Assembly: GCF_021021415.1 (NCBI RefSeq)
Contig: NZ_JAINWJ010000019.1
Location: 57,450 to 121,449, forward strand
Origin: Martelella mediterranea
Lineage (GTDB): Bacteria > Pseudomonadota > Alphaproteobacteria > Rhizobiales > Rhizobiaceae
DNA length: 64,000 nucleotides
Direction: 5' to 3'
The position numbers and the translations under genes were made by a program. Numbering within the stretch: position 1 is the stretch's first letter; every line of letters begins with the position of its first letter. The notes beneath the pieces are model-generated. The model was given only the letters and a program-made list of their open reading frames with translations, ran no database searches and had not been told where the DNA came from. Below, one piece after another: positions 49,885 to 57,942 of the stretch.

Positions 49885-49937
49885 ATTATACCAGATTGAC
49901 TTAACGCATGATTCCGCCTACTGGTATACTCAGTATA
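49885..49937. promoter_or_regulatory. GntR operators between the regulator and apnO
   Basis: ATTATACCAGA (49885-49895) is the reverse of TCTGGTATAAT, and ACTGGTATACT (49920-49930) is a second copy. The latter overlaps a perfect odd palindrome TATACT-C-AGTATA (49925-49937). Both match the motif at 44313-44323. Confidence 0.65.
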
Positions 49938-49967
49938 TGGTAAAATCACCTAATAGGAGGAAATTTC

Positions 49968-50798
49968 ATGCATTCAGTCGCCGTTTTCGGTGCGGGCGGA
50001 AAGATGGGCTTCCGCGTCACCAGCAAGATCAGGGACGCCGGTTACGATCTCAGGGCGGTCGAAGTGAGCGAGGCCGGCCGCACCCGTCTCGCCGGAGCGG
50101 GAATCGAGACGGTCGAGCAGGATGCCGCTCTTGCGGGTGCGAAAGTGGTCGTCCTGGCGCTCCCCGACTCGCTGATTGGTCCGGTCGCCGGCAACATCGT
50201 GCCGCGACTCGATGCCGGTACCATTGTCGTCATTCTGGACGCCGCAGCCCCCTATGCCGGGGTGCTTCCGCAACGTGAAGACATCACCTATTTCCTTGGT
50301 CACCCCTGCCATCCGCCGCTTTACGCCGACCTTGATGATTCCGAACAGCGCCGCGATGTCCATGGCGGCGTCGCGCCGCAGGCGATCATTTGCGCGCTGA
50401 TGCAGGGACCGGAGGCGCATTACGCGATCGGCCGGGAGATCTGCGAGATCATGTGGTCGCCGATCCTGCGGGTACACCGTGTGACGACCGAGCAACTAGC
50501 GATCCTGGAGCCGGGGCTTTCGGAAATGATCGCCATGCCCTTTGTCGACGTGATGATCGAGGCTGTGGAGCTATGCGCGAGCCGCTATGGCATCCCACGC
50601 GAAGCGGCATTCGATTTCATGATCGGCCATCTCAATGTCGAAATCTCGATGTGGTTCGGCTTTACCCCGAAAGTGCCGTCCGATGCCGCGCTGCGCCTGA
50701 TGCGCTTTGCGCGCGGCATTGTCGTGCGCGAAGACTGGGACCGCGCGCTTGATCCCAAGGTCGTGCGCGAAGCCTCCGAACTGATTGTCAACGGCTGA
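49968..50798 (+). CDS. apnO: D-apionate oxidoisomerase-like protein
   Basis: A 276-residue NAD-dependent enzyme distantly related to 6-phosphogluconate dehydrogenases. The Rossmann motif is VAVFGAGGKMGFRVTSKIRD. The middle contains ITYFLGHPCHPPLYADLDDS and DVHGGVAPQAIICALMQGPE. A helical C-terminal domain ends in ISMWFGFTPKVPSDAALRLM. GGAGGAAATTTC precedes ATG 49968. In the apiose scheme it oxidises and isomerises D-apionate to 3-oxo-isoapionate, linking the lactonase to the kinase. It is separate from the other enzyme genes but shares the GntR-type operators. Confidence 0.8.
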   Translation: MHSVAVFGAGGKMGFRVTSKIRDAGYDLRAVEVSEAGRTRLAGAGIETVEQDAALAGAKVVVLALPDSLIGPVAGNIVPRLDAGTIVVILDAAAPYAGVLPQREDITYFLGHPCHPPLYADLDDSEQRRDVHGGVAPQAIICALMQGPEAHYAIGREICEIMWSPILRVHRVTTEQLAILEPGLSEMIAMPFVDVMIEAVELCASRYGIPREAAFDFMIGHLNVEISMWFGFTPKVPSDAALRLMRFARGIVVREDWDRALDPKVVREASELIVNG

Positions 50799-50827
50799 TC
50801 AGCTTCAACTTCGGAGGAAACGGATCA

Positions 50828-50857
50828 AAGGGCGGGGCCGCACTGCGCGCCGCCCTT
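50828..50857 (+). terminator. Hairpin after apnO
   Basis: AAGGGCGG (50828-50835) pairs with CCGCCCTT (50850-50857) over 14 bases, 30 bp after the apnO stop. There is no T-tract, so termination is only suggested. Confidence 0.35.
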
Positions 50858-51218
50858 CGGCGTACAAAGGTGCAGCAAAGATCACCGAACTGAATTCAGT
50901 CCGGGCAGGCATCGCGATGAATGATCCCGATGGCACCATATCCACCTTCGACGCGGACAATCCCCGGCATCGGGTAACTTTACGTCGCTACCGGCGGCGC
51001 CCGAGACCATGTCTTGGCTGGCACCGGCTTCTCCGGATGAAGCGTGGACTCGAATCGATGGCTGAGGACGACGAGGCTTCACCCTTGGCCTTGGCTGGTG
51101 AGCAATATGCCACCAGGAGCCAGACCGTTATGCGGGGTCGCGACATGAGTTCACGGTCCGTTCGGTCTTAGCGTGTCTGGGGGAACAGATCTTGTTCCGC
51201 TCCCTAGTTTTGCCGGAC
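50858..51218. other. Intergenic stretch without recognisable gene
   Basis: No frame on either strand shows family similarity that I recognise, and no repeat with other parts of the window was noticed. It separates the apiose locus from the convergent LacI gene. Confidence 0.4.
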
Positions 51219-52295
51219 CTATTCAACGGGCGCCGGGCCGACCGACTCACGCTCTATCAGCGACATTGGCAGGACGATCCGGCGCGCAGGACCTTTTTCG
51301 CCTTCTTTCAATCGCTCCACCAGCAGCTTGGTCGCCGATTCGCCCAGTTGATAGACAGGCTGCCGAACAACGGTGATGGGGGGTGATGCAACGGAGGTCC
51401 AGTCAGCATCGTGAAACGACACGAGTGACAGATCACGGGGAACGCTCAGGCCGAGTGCACGGCTGGCTTTGAAAGCGGCAAGCCCGATCACGCTGTCGGA
51501 TGCAATGACGGCGCTGGGGCGAACGAGCGCCTGAAGCAGTTCGGTCACAATGGCTTTTGTGGCTTCGGGCGAAGTTGCGCCGACGCGGACCCAGTGCTCC
51601 GCTTCCGGAACTTCGGCCGTGCGGCAGACATCGAGATAGCCTTCGATGCGCCTGCGAACGGAGCCTGTCTGGATGTCCGCCGGATCGTGAAACACATGAT
51701 CTGCGGTGTCGCAGGCCGTCAGATAGGCAATGCGACGGTGCCCCAGCGCGATCAGCCGTTTGGTCACGTCTTTTGCAGTATCCCGATCATTGGCAATCAC
51801 CGTATCGACATCAAGAAGCGAACTGCCACGGTCAAGCAGCGCGAGTGGACGACCGGAGCGCAAAATCTCCTGCAGATGATCGGTTTCGCTTTCCCGCGCC
51901 ACAGAAACGATCAAGCCATCCACCCGTTTGGCAAGCAACGTGCGAATGGCGTCCTTTTCAGCGTCGACGTTTTCGCCTGAATTCATCAGAATGACAGTAA
52001 AACCGGCAAGTCTCGCTACATCTGTTATGCCGCGCATTGCCTGGCTGAAGAACGGGTTTTCGATATCACCGACCACCACGCCGATAGTGCCCGAACGACC
52101 GGTTGTCATGCTGCGGGCAAGTTCGTTCGGCCTGTAGTCGAGCTTTTTCGCCGCCGCGATGACGGCATCGCGCACCCGGTCGCTCACCGTGCCATAGCCT
52201 CCCAGCACCCGCGCCGCGGTTGCCTTGGAAACGCCGGCGCTGCGCGCAACATCGGCGACGGTGACGGATGAATATCTGTTTGGTTCTGGGGCCAT
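51219..52295 (-). CDS. LacI family transcriptional regulator
   Basis: A 358-residue LacI/GalR protein. The headpiece is SVTVADVARSAGVSKATAAR, then VLGGYGTVSDRVRDAVIAAA and the hinge YRPNELARSM. The effector domain begins TIGVVVGDIENPFFSQAMRG. ATG 52295 is preferred; an upstream extension to 52421 runs through the operators. Two perfect GAGACCGGTCTC palindromes upstream (52363-52397) are almost certainly its binding sites. Control of a divergent polar-amino-acid-type importer by a LacI protein is unusual, since the family mostly answers to sugars or nucleosides. Confidence 0.93.
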   Translation of the reverse strand: MAPEPNRYSSVTVADVARSAGVSKATAARVLGGYGTVSDRVRDAVIAAAKKLDYRPNELARSMTTGRSGTIGVVVGDIENPFFSQAMRGITDVARLAGFTVILMNSGENVDAEKDAIRTLLAKRVDGLIVSVARESETDHLQEILRSGRPLALLDRGSSLLDVDTVIANDRDTAKDVTKRLIALGHRRIAYLTACDTADHVFHDPADIQTGSVRRRIEGYLDVCRTAEVPEAEHWVRVGATSPEATKAIVTELLQALVRPSAVIASDSVIGLAAFKASRALGLSVPRDLSLVSFHDADWTSVASPPITVVRQPVYQLGESATKLLVERLKEGEKGPARRIVLPMSLIERESVGPAPVE

Positions 52296-52347
52296 GATTA
52301 TTAGCCTTATAAGAGATATTGACGACTGGCAAACCAGAAGATAACAA

Positions 52348-52353
52348 TTGACA
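52348..52353 (+). promoter_or_regulatory. Candidate -35 element of the amino-acid-type importer promoter
   Basis: TTGACA on the plus strand lies 10 bp before the first LacI operator. A/T-rich sequence within and after the operators (for example ATTTTAA) may supply the -10. Repressor binding would then block the promoter directly. Confidence 0.35.
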
Positions 52354-52362
52354 AAAAGCAAA

Positions 52363-52397
52363 GAGACCGGTCTCATTTTAAAAGAGACCGGTCTCTT
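52363..52397. promoter_or_regulatory. Twin LacI operators
   Basis: GAGACCGGTCTC (52363-52374) and AAGAGACCGGTCTCTT (52382-52397) are perfect even palindromes with a central CG. Their centres are 21 bp apart, two helical turns, so two dimers would bind the same DNA face. They lie between the LacI gene and the importer operon. Confidence 0.8.
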
Positions 52398-52522
52398 AAA
52401 GATAGTGAGTTCATTATTCAAGACGCTGCAATCTGGTCGGCAGAGTTGATCTTCTCCGACAAGTGAGCTTTTGCGCCCTGAAGAAAGTCATGAAAATACC
52501 ACCAGAGAAGGAGAACAGCCCC

Positions 52523-53347
52523 ATGAAACTTTTCCATTCAATTGCTCGTCCCGCAGTGCGGCTAGGGGCAGCAGCGGCGTTTATCGCCCTCGGTTTTGCC
52601 GGTTCGGCAATGGCCGAAGGCAATCCCTATGATCTCATAGACCCTTCCACGATCAGCGTGGGCACGATGGGCGATGCCAAGCCCTACGCATTCTCAACCG
52701 CCAGCGGCGAATTTTCGGGCTTCGATATCGAACTTTTCACGAATGTTGCCGAGCGGATGGGCTTTGCGAAGGATCAGGTGATTTTTACCGGTCAGGACTT
52801 TTCGGCGCTCATGCCGTCCGTCGCCAACGGTCGCTTCGATGTGGCCGTCGCCGCCATCGGCACCACGGACAAACGCAAGGAAACTGTCGATTTCTCCGAT
52901 GGCTATCTTGCAGGCTACCTTTCCATCCTGACTCCCGAGGCTGATATTACCGATGCGGAGGGACTGAAAGGCAAGCGTCTTGGCGTCGTGCAGGGCACGC
53001 TTCAGGAAATCTACGCCCAGAAGAATTTCACCGATACCGATCTTGTGAAATTTCCCGACAACAATTCCGCAGTCGCTGGTCTGAACAACGGCACGGTCGA
53101 TGCCCATTTCCTCGATTACGAAGCCGCCAAGGATTACACGACCCGCTATCCAGCCCTGAAGGTTACTGTCAATATCCCGAGCTTTGATGCGCCCGCGGGC
53201 TTCGTGGTTCGCAAGGGCAACACCGCGTTGCTTGAAGCCCTCAACGAGGGCCTGCACGCCGCCATGCAGGATGGCACATGGAAAACGCTTTATGAGAAGT
53301 GGTTTCCCGGCTCTCCGATGCCGGAAGAATACTTGCCCAAGCCGTGA
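52523..53347 (+). CDS. ABC substrate-binding protein, family 3 (polar amino acid type)
   Basis: A 274-residue periplasmic protein. The signal peptide ([20 protein letters not shown]) is cleaved near [27 protein letters not shown] and [18 protein letters not shown] are the usual family-3 opening. [33 protein letters not shown] and [19 protein letters not shown] follow. GAAGGAGAACAGCCCC precedes ATG 52523. It delivers an amino acid or amino-acid-like compound to the fused permease/ATPase encoded next. A 10-bp hairpin lies between the two genes. Confidence 0.9.
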   Translation: MKLFHSIARPAVRLGAAAAFIALGFAGSAMAEGNPYDLIDPSTISVGTMGDAKPYAFSTASGEFSGFDIELFTNVAERMGFAKDQVIFTGQDFSALMPSVANGRFDVAVAAIGTTDKRKETVDFSDGYLAGYLSILTPEADITDAEGLKGKRLGVVQGTLQEIYAQKNFTDTDLVKFPDNNSAVAGLNNGTVDAHFLDYEAAKDYTTRYPALKVTVNIPSFDAPAGFVVRKGNTALLEALNEGLHAAMQDGTWKTLYEKWFPGSPMPEEYLPKP

Positions 53348-53357
53348 CAGCAATAAC

Positions 53358-53383
53358 GGTCCGGCGGCGCTATCCGCCGGACC
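53358..53383 (+). terminator. 10-bp perfect hairpin after the binding-protein gene
   Basis: GGTCCGGCGG (53358-53367) pairs exactly with CCGCCGGACC (53374-53383) over CGCTAT, just after the binding-protein stop. A run of T within TTTTCC occurs 7 bp later, so partial termination is plausible. Confidence 0.55.
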
Positions 53384-53416
53384 TGACCAATTTTCCTTCG
53401 AAAAAGGAACTGCCTG

Positions 53417-54928
53417 ATGGATTGGCTTGAAAACATGCGTCGCAGTTTTCTCGACTGGCATGCCATGGCCGAAGTGCTGCCGATAATGATAACAGTCGGG
53501 TTGAAGAACACGCTCATTCTGGCCGCGGCCTCCACGATGCTGGGCGTCATCCTGGGCATGGTGCTTGCGGTGATGGGCATTTCACGCTCACGCTGGCTGC
53601 GCATTCCCGCCCGCATTTACACCGACATCTTCCGCGGTCTGCCGGCTATTGTCACAATCTTGCTGATCGGCCAGGGCTTTGCCCGCATCGGACGCGAGAT
53701 TTTCGGCCCTTCGCCCTATCCACTGGGCATTCTGGCTCTCAGCCTGATCGCCGGCGCCTATATCGGCGAAATTTTCCGCTCCGGCATCCAAAGCGTCGAG
53801 CAGGGGCAGATGGAAGCCTGCCGGGCGCTCAGCATGAGCTATCGCCAAGGCATGCGTCTTATCGTGATACCGCAGGGTGTCCGCAGGGTTCTGCCGGCTC
53901 TGGTCAATCAGTTCATCGGCAATGTGAAAGACTCTAGCCTTGTCTATTTTCTCGGCCTTCTGGCCTCCGAACGCGAGATTTTCCGTGTCGGTCAGGATCA
54001 GGCCGTGGTCACCGGCAACCTGTCGCCGCTGCTTCTGGCCGGCGCGTTTTATCTGATAATCACCGTACCGCTCACCCATACGGTCAACTACATCGACGTG
54101 CGCCTGCGTACCGGCAAAAAACGACCTTCAGCTGCGACAAGCGGTTTGCAGGAGGTCAGCGAATTGGACGGCGCCAGTGAGACCGCAAGCAGCACGCGCT
54201 TTGATGGCGGCAGCCTCGAGGTGCGCGATCTCTACATGGCCTATGGCGATTTTGTCGTGTTGAAAGGCGTCAACCTCACCGTTCCCCCCGGCAGCGTGAC
54301 CTGCGTTATCGGTCCTTCGGGTTCCGGAAAATCGACCTTGCTTCGCTGCCTGAACCGTCTGGTCGAAATCAAGAGTGGCGACGTCCTGCTGGATGGCGAC
54401 AGCACGCTTGCAATGAAGCCCGACCAGCTTCGCAGGCGTATCGGCATGGTGTTCCAACATTTCAACCTGTTTCCCGACCACTCCGCACTTGAAAACGTCA
54501 TGCTGTCGCTCACCAAGATCAAGGGGCTGAAAAAGGCGGACGCCGAGCAGATTGCCAAGACGCGCCTGGCCGATGTCGGCCTTGCCGCACGCCAGCATCA
54601 CCGTCCGAACGGGCTATCCGGTGGACAGCAACAGCGCGTCGCCATCGCCCGCGCGCTGGCAATGGAACCGGAAGTCATTCTGTTCGACGAGGTGACGAGC
54701 GCGCTCGACCCGGAACTCGTGAAAGGTATCCTGAACCTCATGGCCGGACTCGGCGAACAAGGCATGACCATGGTCGTGGTGACCCATGAAATGGGCTTTG
54801 CCCGTCGCGTCGCCGACCAGGTCGTATTCATGGATGAAGGACAGGTGGTGGAGGCCGGTTCTCCGGAAGCCATCTTCGACAATCCGCAAAACCCGCGCCT
54901 GCAGCGCTTCCTCGCCGAAGTCCTTTGA
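53417..54928 (+). CDS. Fused amino-acid-type ABC permease and ATP-binding protein
   Basis: A 503-residue fusion. Residues about 1-235 are a HisM/GlnP-like permease (LPIMITVGLKNTLILAAAST, AYIGEIFRSGIQSVEQGQME, ALSMSYRQGMRLIVIPQGVR). A polar linker (about 236-260) leads to a GlnQ-like ATPase with Walker A GPSGSGKST, LSGGQQQRVAIARAL and Walker B VILFDEVTSALDP. Normally these are two genes. Only one permease domain is present, so the transporter should assemble as a homodimer of the fusion. It accepts substrate from the binding protein encoded upstream and may feed the FAD oxidoreductase downstream. Confidence 0.92.
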   Translation: MDWLENMRRSFLDWHAMAEVLPIMITVGLKNTLILAAASTMLGVILGMVLAVMGISRSRWLRIPARIYTDIFRGLPAIVTILLIGQGFARIGREIFGPSPYPLGILALSLIAGAYIGEIFRSGIQSVEQGQMEACRALSMSYRQGMRLIVIPQGVRRVLPALVNQFIGNVKDSSLVYFLGLLASEREIFRVGQDQAVVTGNLSPLLLAGAFYLIITVPLTHTVNYIDVRLRTGKKRPSAATSGLQEVSELDGASETASSTRFDGGSLEVRDLYMAYGDFVVLKGVNLTVPPGSVTCVIGPSGSGKSTLLRCLNRLVEIKSGDVLLDGDSTLAMKPDQLRRRIGMVFQHFNLFPDHSALENVMLSLTKIKGLKKADAEQIAKTRLADVGLAARQHHRPNGLSGGQQQRVAIARALAMEPEVILFDEVTSALDPELVKGILNLMAGLGEQGMTMVVVTHEMGFARRVADQVVFMDEGQVVEAGSPEAIFDNPQNPRLQRFLAEVL

Positions 54929-55092
54929 AACAGGAGAAGCCCAGAATGACGGACGGAACCCTTCGCTAGGCTATTCTCGGCTGCGCCAATATCCCAATCA
55001 GGCGTCGTTCCCGCCATTGAGGCCGGCAACACCAGTCACCGGCAAACGCGGTGACGGACCACAATCCTTCGAAAACTGAAAGACGAACGATC

Positions 55093-56223
55093 ATGAAAAA
55101 GACTGCCGTTTCTTCCACTGTCATCATTGGCGCAGGTATTTTGGGGGTTTCCACCGGCTTGGAGCTGGCCCGTCGCGGTATTCGCGTCACCATCGTCAAT
55201 GACGGCCCTGCGGCCAATGGCGCGTCGGGACGCTCGCTCTCCTGGCTGAACTCGTCGCGCATGCGCTCCGAACCCTATCACCGGCTGCGTATGGCCGGCG
55301 TGGACCGCTACAGAACGCTTGCCGCCCGCTTGCCTGATGTCGACTGGCTTCGTTTCGATGGCGGTCTGACCTGGGATGAAGACGGGCCGGACAATGCGAT
55401 CGAGGATGTCTATGAATATGAAGTCTCGATCGGCTACGATGCCAGACTGCTGGCGCCCGGCGCGGTGGCTGCCGTAACGCCCGGTATCGCCACGAGCGCA
55501 ATTGCAAGACAGGGCGCTATTTTCAACCCCGGCGAAGGCTGGGTCGACCTGCCAACCCTGATCGGTGTTTTGCTGGAAGAGTTCGCAGCGCTTGGCGGTA
55601 GGCTCGTTACGGACGAGGGCGCGGCCAAAGTCCTCATCGAAAATGGACGCGCCATCGGCGCCGTCGCCGTTTCGGGCAAGCGCTTCGAGGCCGAAGCCGT
55701 TGTTCTGGCGACGGGTCCTGCCGTGCCGGCAATGGCGGCTGAGGCCGGACAGACCATTGACGATGGAACGCCGGTCGCTCTGCTCATTCAGACGAAGCCG
55801 CTGCAACACTCGTTGCGTGCCGTGCTCAACACGCCCCGCGTCGCCCTTCGCCCGGCGCCCGGCGGCACGATTTCGCTGGATGCCGACTGGGCAGCAGATG
55901 AAGGGATTACCGTTCGCGAAGACGGAACATACGAAATTGAGCCCGCCGTAGTGAATGCGCTTCTGGCGGAAGCCTCAAGCGTGCTGGCCGGCAATCCGAA
56001 GCTCGAAGTCGCCGCCATCGGCGCCGGCGGCAAGCCGATTCCAGGCGATGGCGAGCCAGTGATCGGCGCGATGAAGGCGGTTCCCGGCTGCTATGCGGCG
56101 TTCAGCCACAGCGGCGCAACGATAGGTCTGGTCGTGGGCGAGTTGCTCTCCTACGAAATTGCAACCGGACGCGAACATCCGATGCTCGCAACGTTCCGCC
56201 CCGATCGCTTCGGTAAAGGATAA
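55093..56223 (+). CDS. FAD-dependent oxidoreductase, DadA/glycine oxidase-like
   Basis: A 376-residue FAD enzyme of the DAO family. The dinucleotide motif GAGILG (13-18) lies in STVIIGAGILGVSTGLELAR. NGASGRSLSWLNSSRM is the second FAD segment, and EAVVLATGPAVPAMAAEAGQ and the C-terminal FSHSGATIGLVVGELLSYEI complete the fold. ATG 55093 is chosen over GTG 55051 because the FAD motif then falls at the usual distance. Located after an amino-acid-type importer, it probably oxidises an imported N-substituted or D-amino acid, possibly an opine-like or sarcosine-like amine (inferred). Confidence 0.85.
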   Translation: MKKTAVSSTVIIGAGILGVSTGLELARRGIRVTIVNDGPAANGASGRSLSWLNSSRMRSEPYHRLRMAGVDRYRTLAARLPDVDWLRFDGGLTWDEDGPDNAIEDVYEYEVSIGYDARLLAPGAVAAVTPGIATSAIARQGAIFNPGEGWVDLPTLIGVLLEEFAALGGRLVTDEGAAKVLIENGRAIGAVAVSGKRFEAEAVVLATGPAVPAMAAEAGQTIDDGTPVALLIQTKPLQHSLRAVLNTPRVALRPAPGGTISLDADWAADEGITVREDGTYEIEPAVVNALLAEASSVLAGNPKLEVAAIGAGGKPIPGDGEPVIGAMKAVPGCYAAFSHSGATIGLVVGELLSYEIATGREHPMLATFRPDRFGKG

Positions 56224-56273
56224 GGATTTGTCTCTCCTTTGCCGAAGTCCTTCTTTGCCACGCGCGCGGCCTA

Positions 56274-56693
56274 TCAGCGGGTGACGGACTTCCACCGCTG
56301 ACGTCCGGAGATGTTATCGGGAGGACAGTAAACCTCGAGCGGCATCCACGACGCCCTCATGTGGGCGAGCACCACGGTGTGCTGTTGAAAGGCGCCTTGC
56401 GACGGCAGGTTGACGATTGTGCCGACGGCCTGACCAAGCACGCGATCGCCAACGGAAAATCGCTGATCCCCTTTGCCCACGGCAACCACCGTGCCGGCGA
56501 CGTCGCTTCCGGCGATCACCGGATAGTCGAGCCAGGGCAGCACCGCCGCGTCCTGGAGAAGATAGTCCAGCTGGTTGATCGCGACCGCCTCGTTTCTCAC
56601 GAGAATCTCGCCCGGCGCGAGCGCCGGCACCTCGGCCGGCTCTATGAGAAGCGGTTGGCCCGGTTGACGCTGCCAAGCTGCCAGATTGTCCAT
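56274..56693 (-). pseudogene. Truncated zinc-type alcohol dehydrogenase (N-terminal part only)
   Basis: From ATG 56693 the frame encodes MDNLAAWQRQPGQPLLIEPA, then VRNEAVAINQLDYLLQDAAV, DYPVIAGSDVAGTVVAVGKG and SVGDRVLGQAVGTIV, the GroES-like domain of MDR oxidoreductases. After about 120 residues it degenerates (MRASWMPLEVYCPPDNISGR) and stops at 56274. A complete relative would have about 340 residues, so the whole nucleotide-binding domain is missing. Its orientation away from the broken LysR gene recalls an enzyme/regulator divergent pair that has decayed. Confidence 0.75.
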
Positions 56694-56824
56694 GGTTCTC
56701 TCTGCCTTTCTTGCACCCGTATTCAGTTCGGCTCGTTCGCCGATTTGCCGCCTGAAGATACGGAGCGATCGGTTGTTCACAAGATGGATCAATGGCAATG
56801 CGCTGCTGCTGCAGGAGCAATAAT

Positions 56825-57721
56825 GTGAACGGCAGGGAATATCAGGAACTGATGGTTTTCATGGTGATCGCGGGAGCTCAGCTTTCGCGGTGCGGCCCGC
56901 CGCCTTGGCATGACGCCCTCGGCGGTGAGCCGGGCGACGGCGCAGCTTGAGGCCCGGCTTGGCGTACGCCTTCTCAACCGCACCACCCGAAGCGTCGCCC
57001 TGACGCCGGCGGGAGAGGCGCTGTCCGCCCGCCTGCCGGCGCTCGTTACCGCGATGGACGCCGCCGTGGAGGATGTGGCGGCGCTCAGCGAAACGCCGAG
57101 CGGCGTGGCGCGGCTCAACCTGCCGCGGGTGGCGGCGGAACTGCTGCTCGCGCCGCTTATCGCCCCCTTTGCTAAGGCCTTTCCCGCCATCAAGCTGGCT
57201 CTCTCGATCGATGACGGGCTAAGCGATATCGTCGCCAAGGGAAATGACGCCGGAATCCGGAACGGCGGGCGTCTCGCGCTGGATATGGCGGCCGTCCGCC
57301 TCATACTGGACCTTTCCGCCGCGGTCGTCGGTTCGCCCGACTATTTTAGCGCCCGTGCGCGTCCCGAGCATCCGCGTGACCTGCTGCAACATGCATGCCT
57401 GAACTATCGCTGGCAGCAAACGCAAGACGTCTATCGATGGCGTTTCGAGGAGGGTGGGCGCGCCATCGATGTCGCGGTCGAGGCCGGTCTGACGGTCGAC
57501 GACACGGGCATTCTGCGCGAAGCGGTGCTTTGCGGCATGGGCTTCGCCTGCCCGACAGGCTCGTGGCCCCGCTGGTGGAGGCGGGCCGCCTGGTGCGGGT
57601 GCTCCAGGAATTCTGTCCCGCTCAACCCGGCTTCTTTCTGTACTACCCCCTGAACGGGCACTCTTCCGCTGCACTGAAGGCCTTCATCGGCTACGTCAGG
57701 GCCGCCGGCGTGCACCAATGA
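56825..57721 (+). pseudogene. LysR family regulator with two frameshifts
   Basis: The GTG at 56825 opens VNGREYQELMVFMVIAGAQ; after a frame change near 56880 the LTTR domain continues AARRLGMTPSAVSRATAQLE, ARLGVRLLNRTTRSVALTPA and the effector domain. A second frame change near 57547 moves to LPDRLVAPLVEAGRLVRVLQ and ends at 57721. Comparison with the duplicate at 59857-60118 shows that a TGCC repeat unit present twice there is present once here, a 4-bp slippage deletion. It would have controlled the dehydrogenase remnant upstream. Confidence 0.8.
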
Positions 57722-57893
57722 CGCGGGCCGTGGCCGAACCCCGTTCATACCGTCCCTCAGGATAGTGCGGTCTCGCTATCCATTCCCGACATAGCGCGCG
57801 AGCTCTTCGGGCGATCCGTCCGGGAAAGCCTCCCGCAGATGGTTGAGGAAGGCGGAGACGCGGGCGCTCAGAAGCTGGTGGCTGGGATAGAGC
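57467..57893. repeat. Direct repeat, copy A (427 bp)
   Basis: This segment matches 59857-60286 at roughly 90 % by eye in the same orientation. It covers the 3' end of the plus-strand LysR pseudogene and the 3' tail of a minus-strand LysR gene. Confidence 0.8.
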
Positions 57894-57905
57894 CCGGCCG
57901 CCCAA
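57776..57905 (-). pseudogene. C-terminal tail of a LysR gene (duplicate of the gene at 60169)
   Basis: Minus-strand reading gives LYPSHQLLSARVSAFLNHLR, EAFPDGSPEELARYVGNG and a stop at 57776, nearly the same as the end of the intact LysR at 60169-61074 (RRLLSARVSAFLDHLREAFP). The rest of the gene is missing on this side of the SGNH/TetR block. Confidence 0.8.
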
Positions 57906-57942
57906 ATTCTCGCCAATAGCCGAAGGGGGTAAGCCGGATCGT

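Noticed and set aside
54945..54968. A seven-codon frame (ATG to TAG) with AGGAG just upstream, between the fusion ABC gene and the FAD oxidoreductase
   Set aside because: It could be a leader peptide or the scar of a deleted gene, but nothing beyond the ribosome site supports it.
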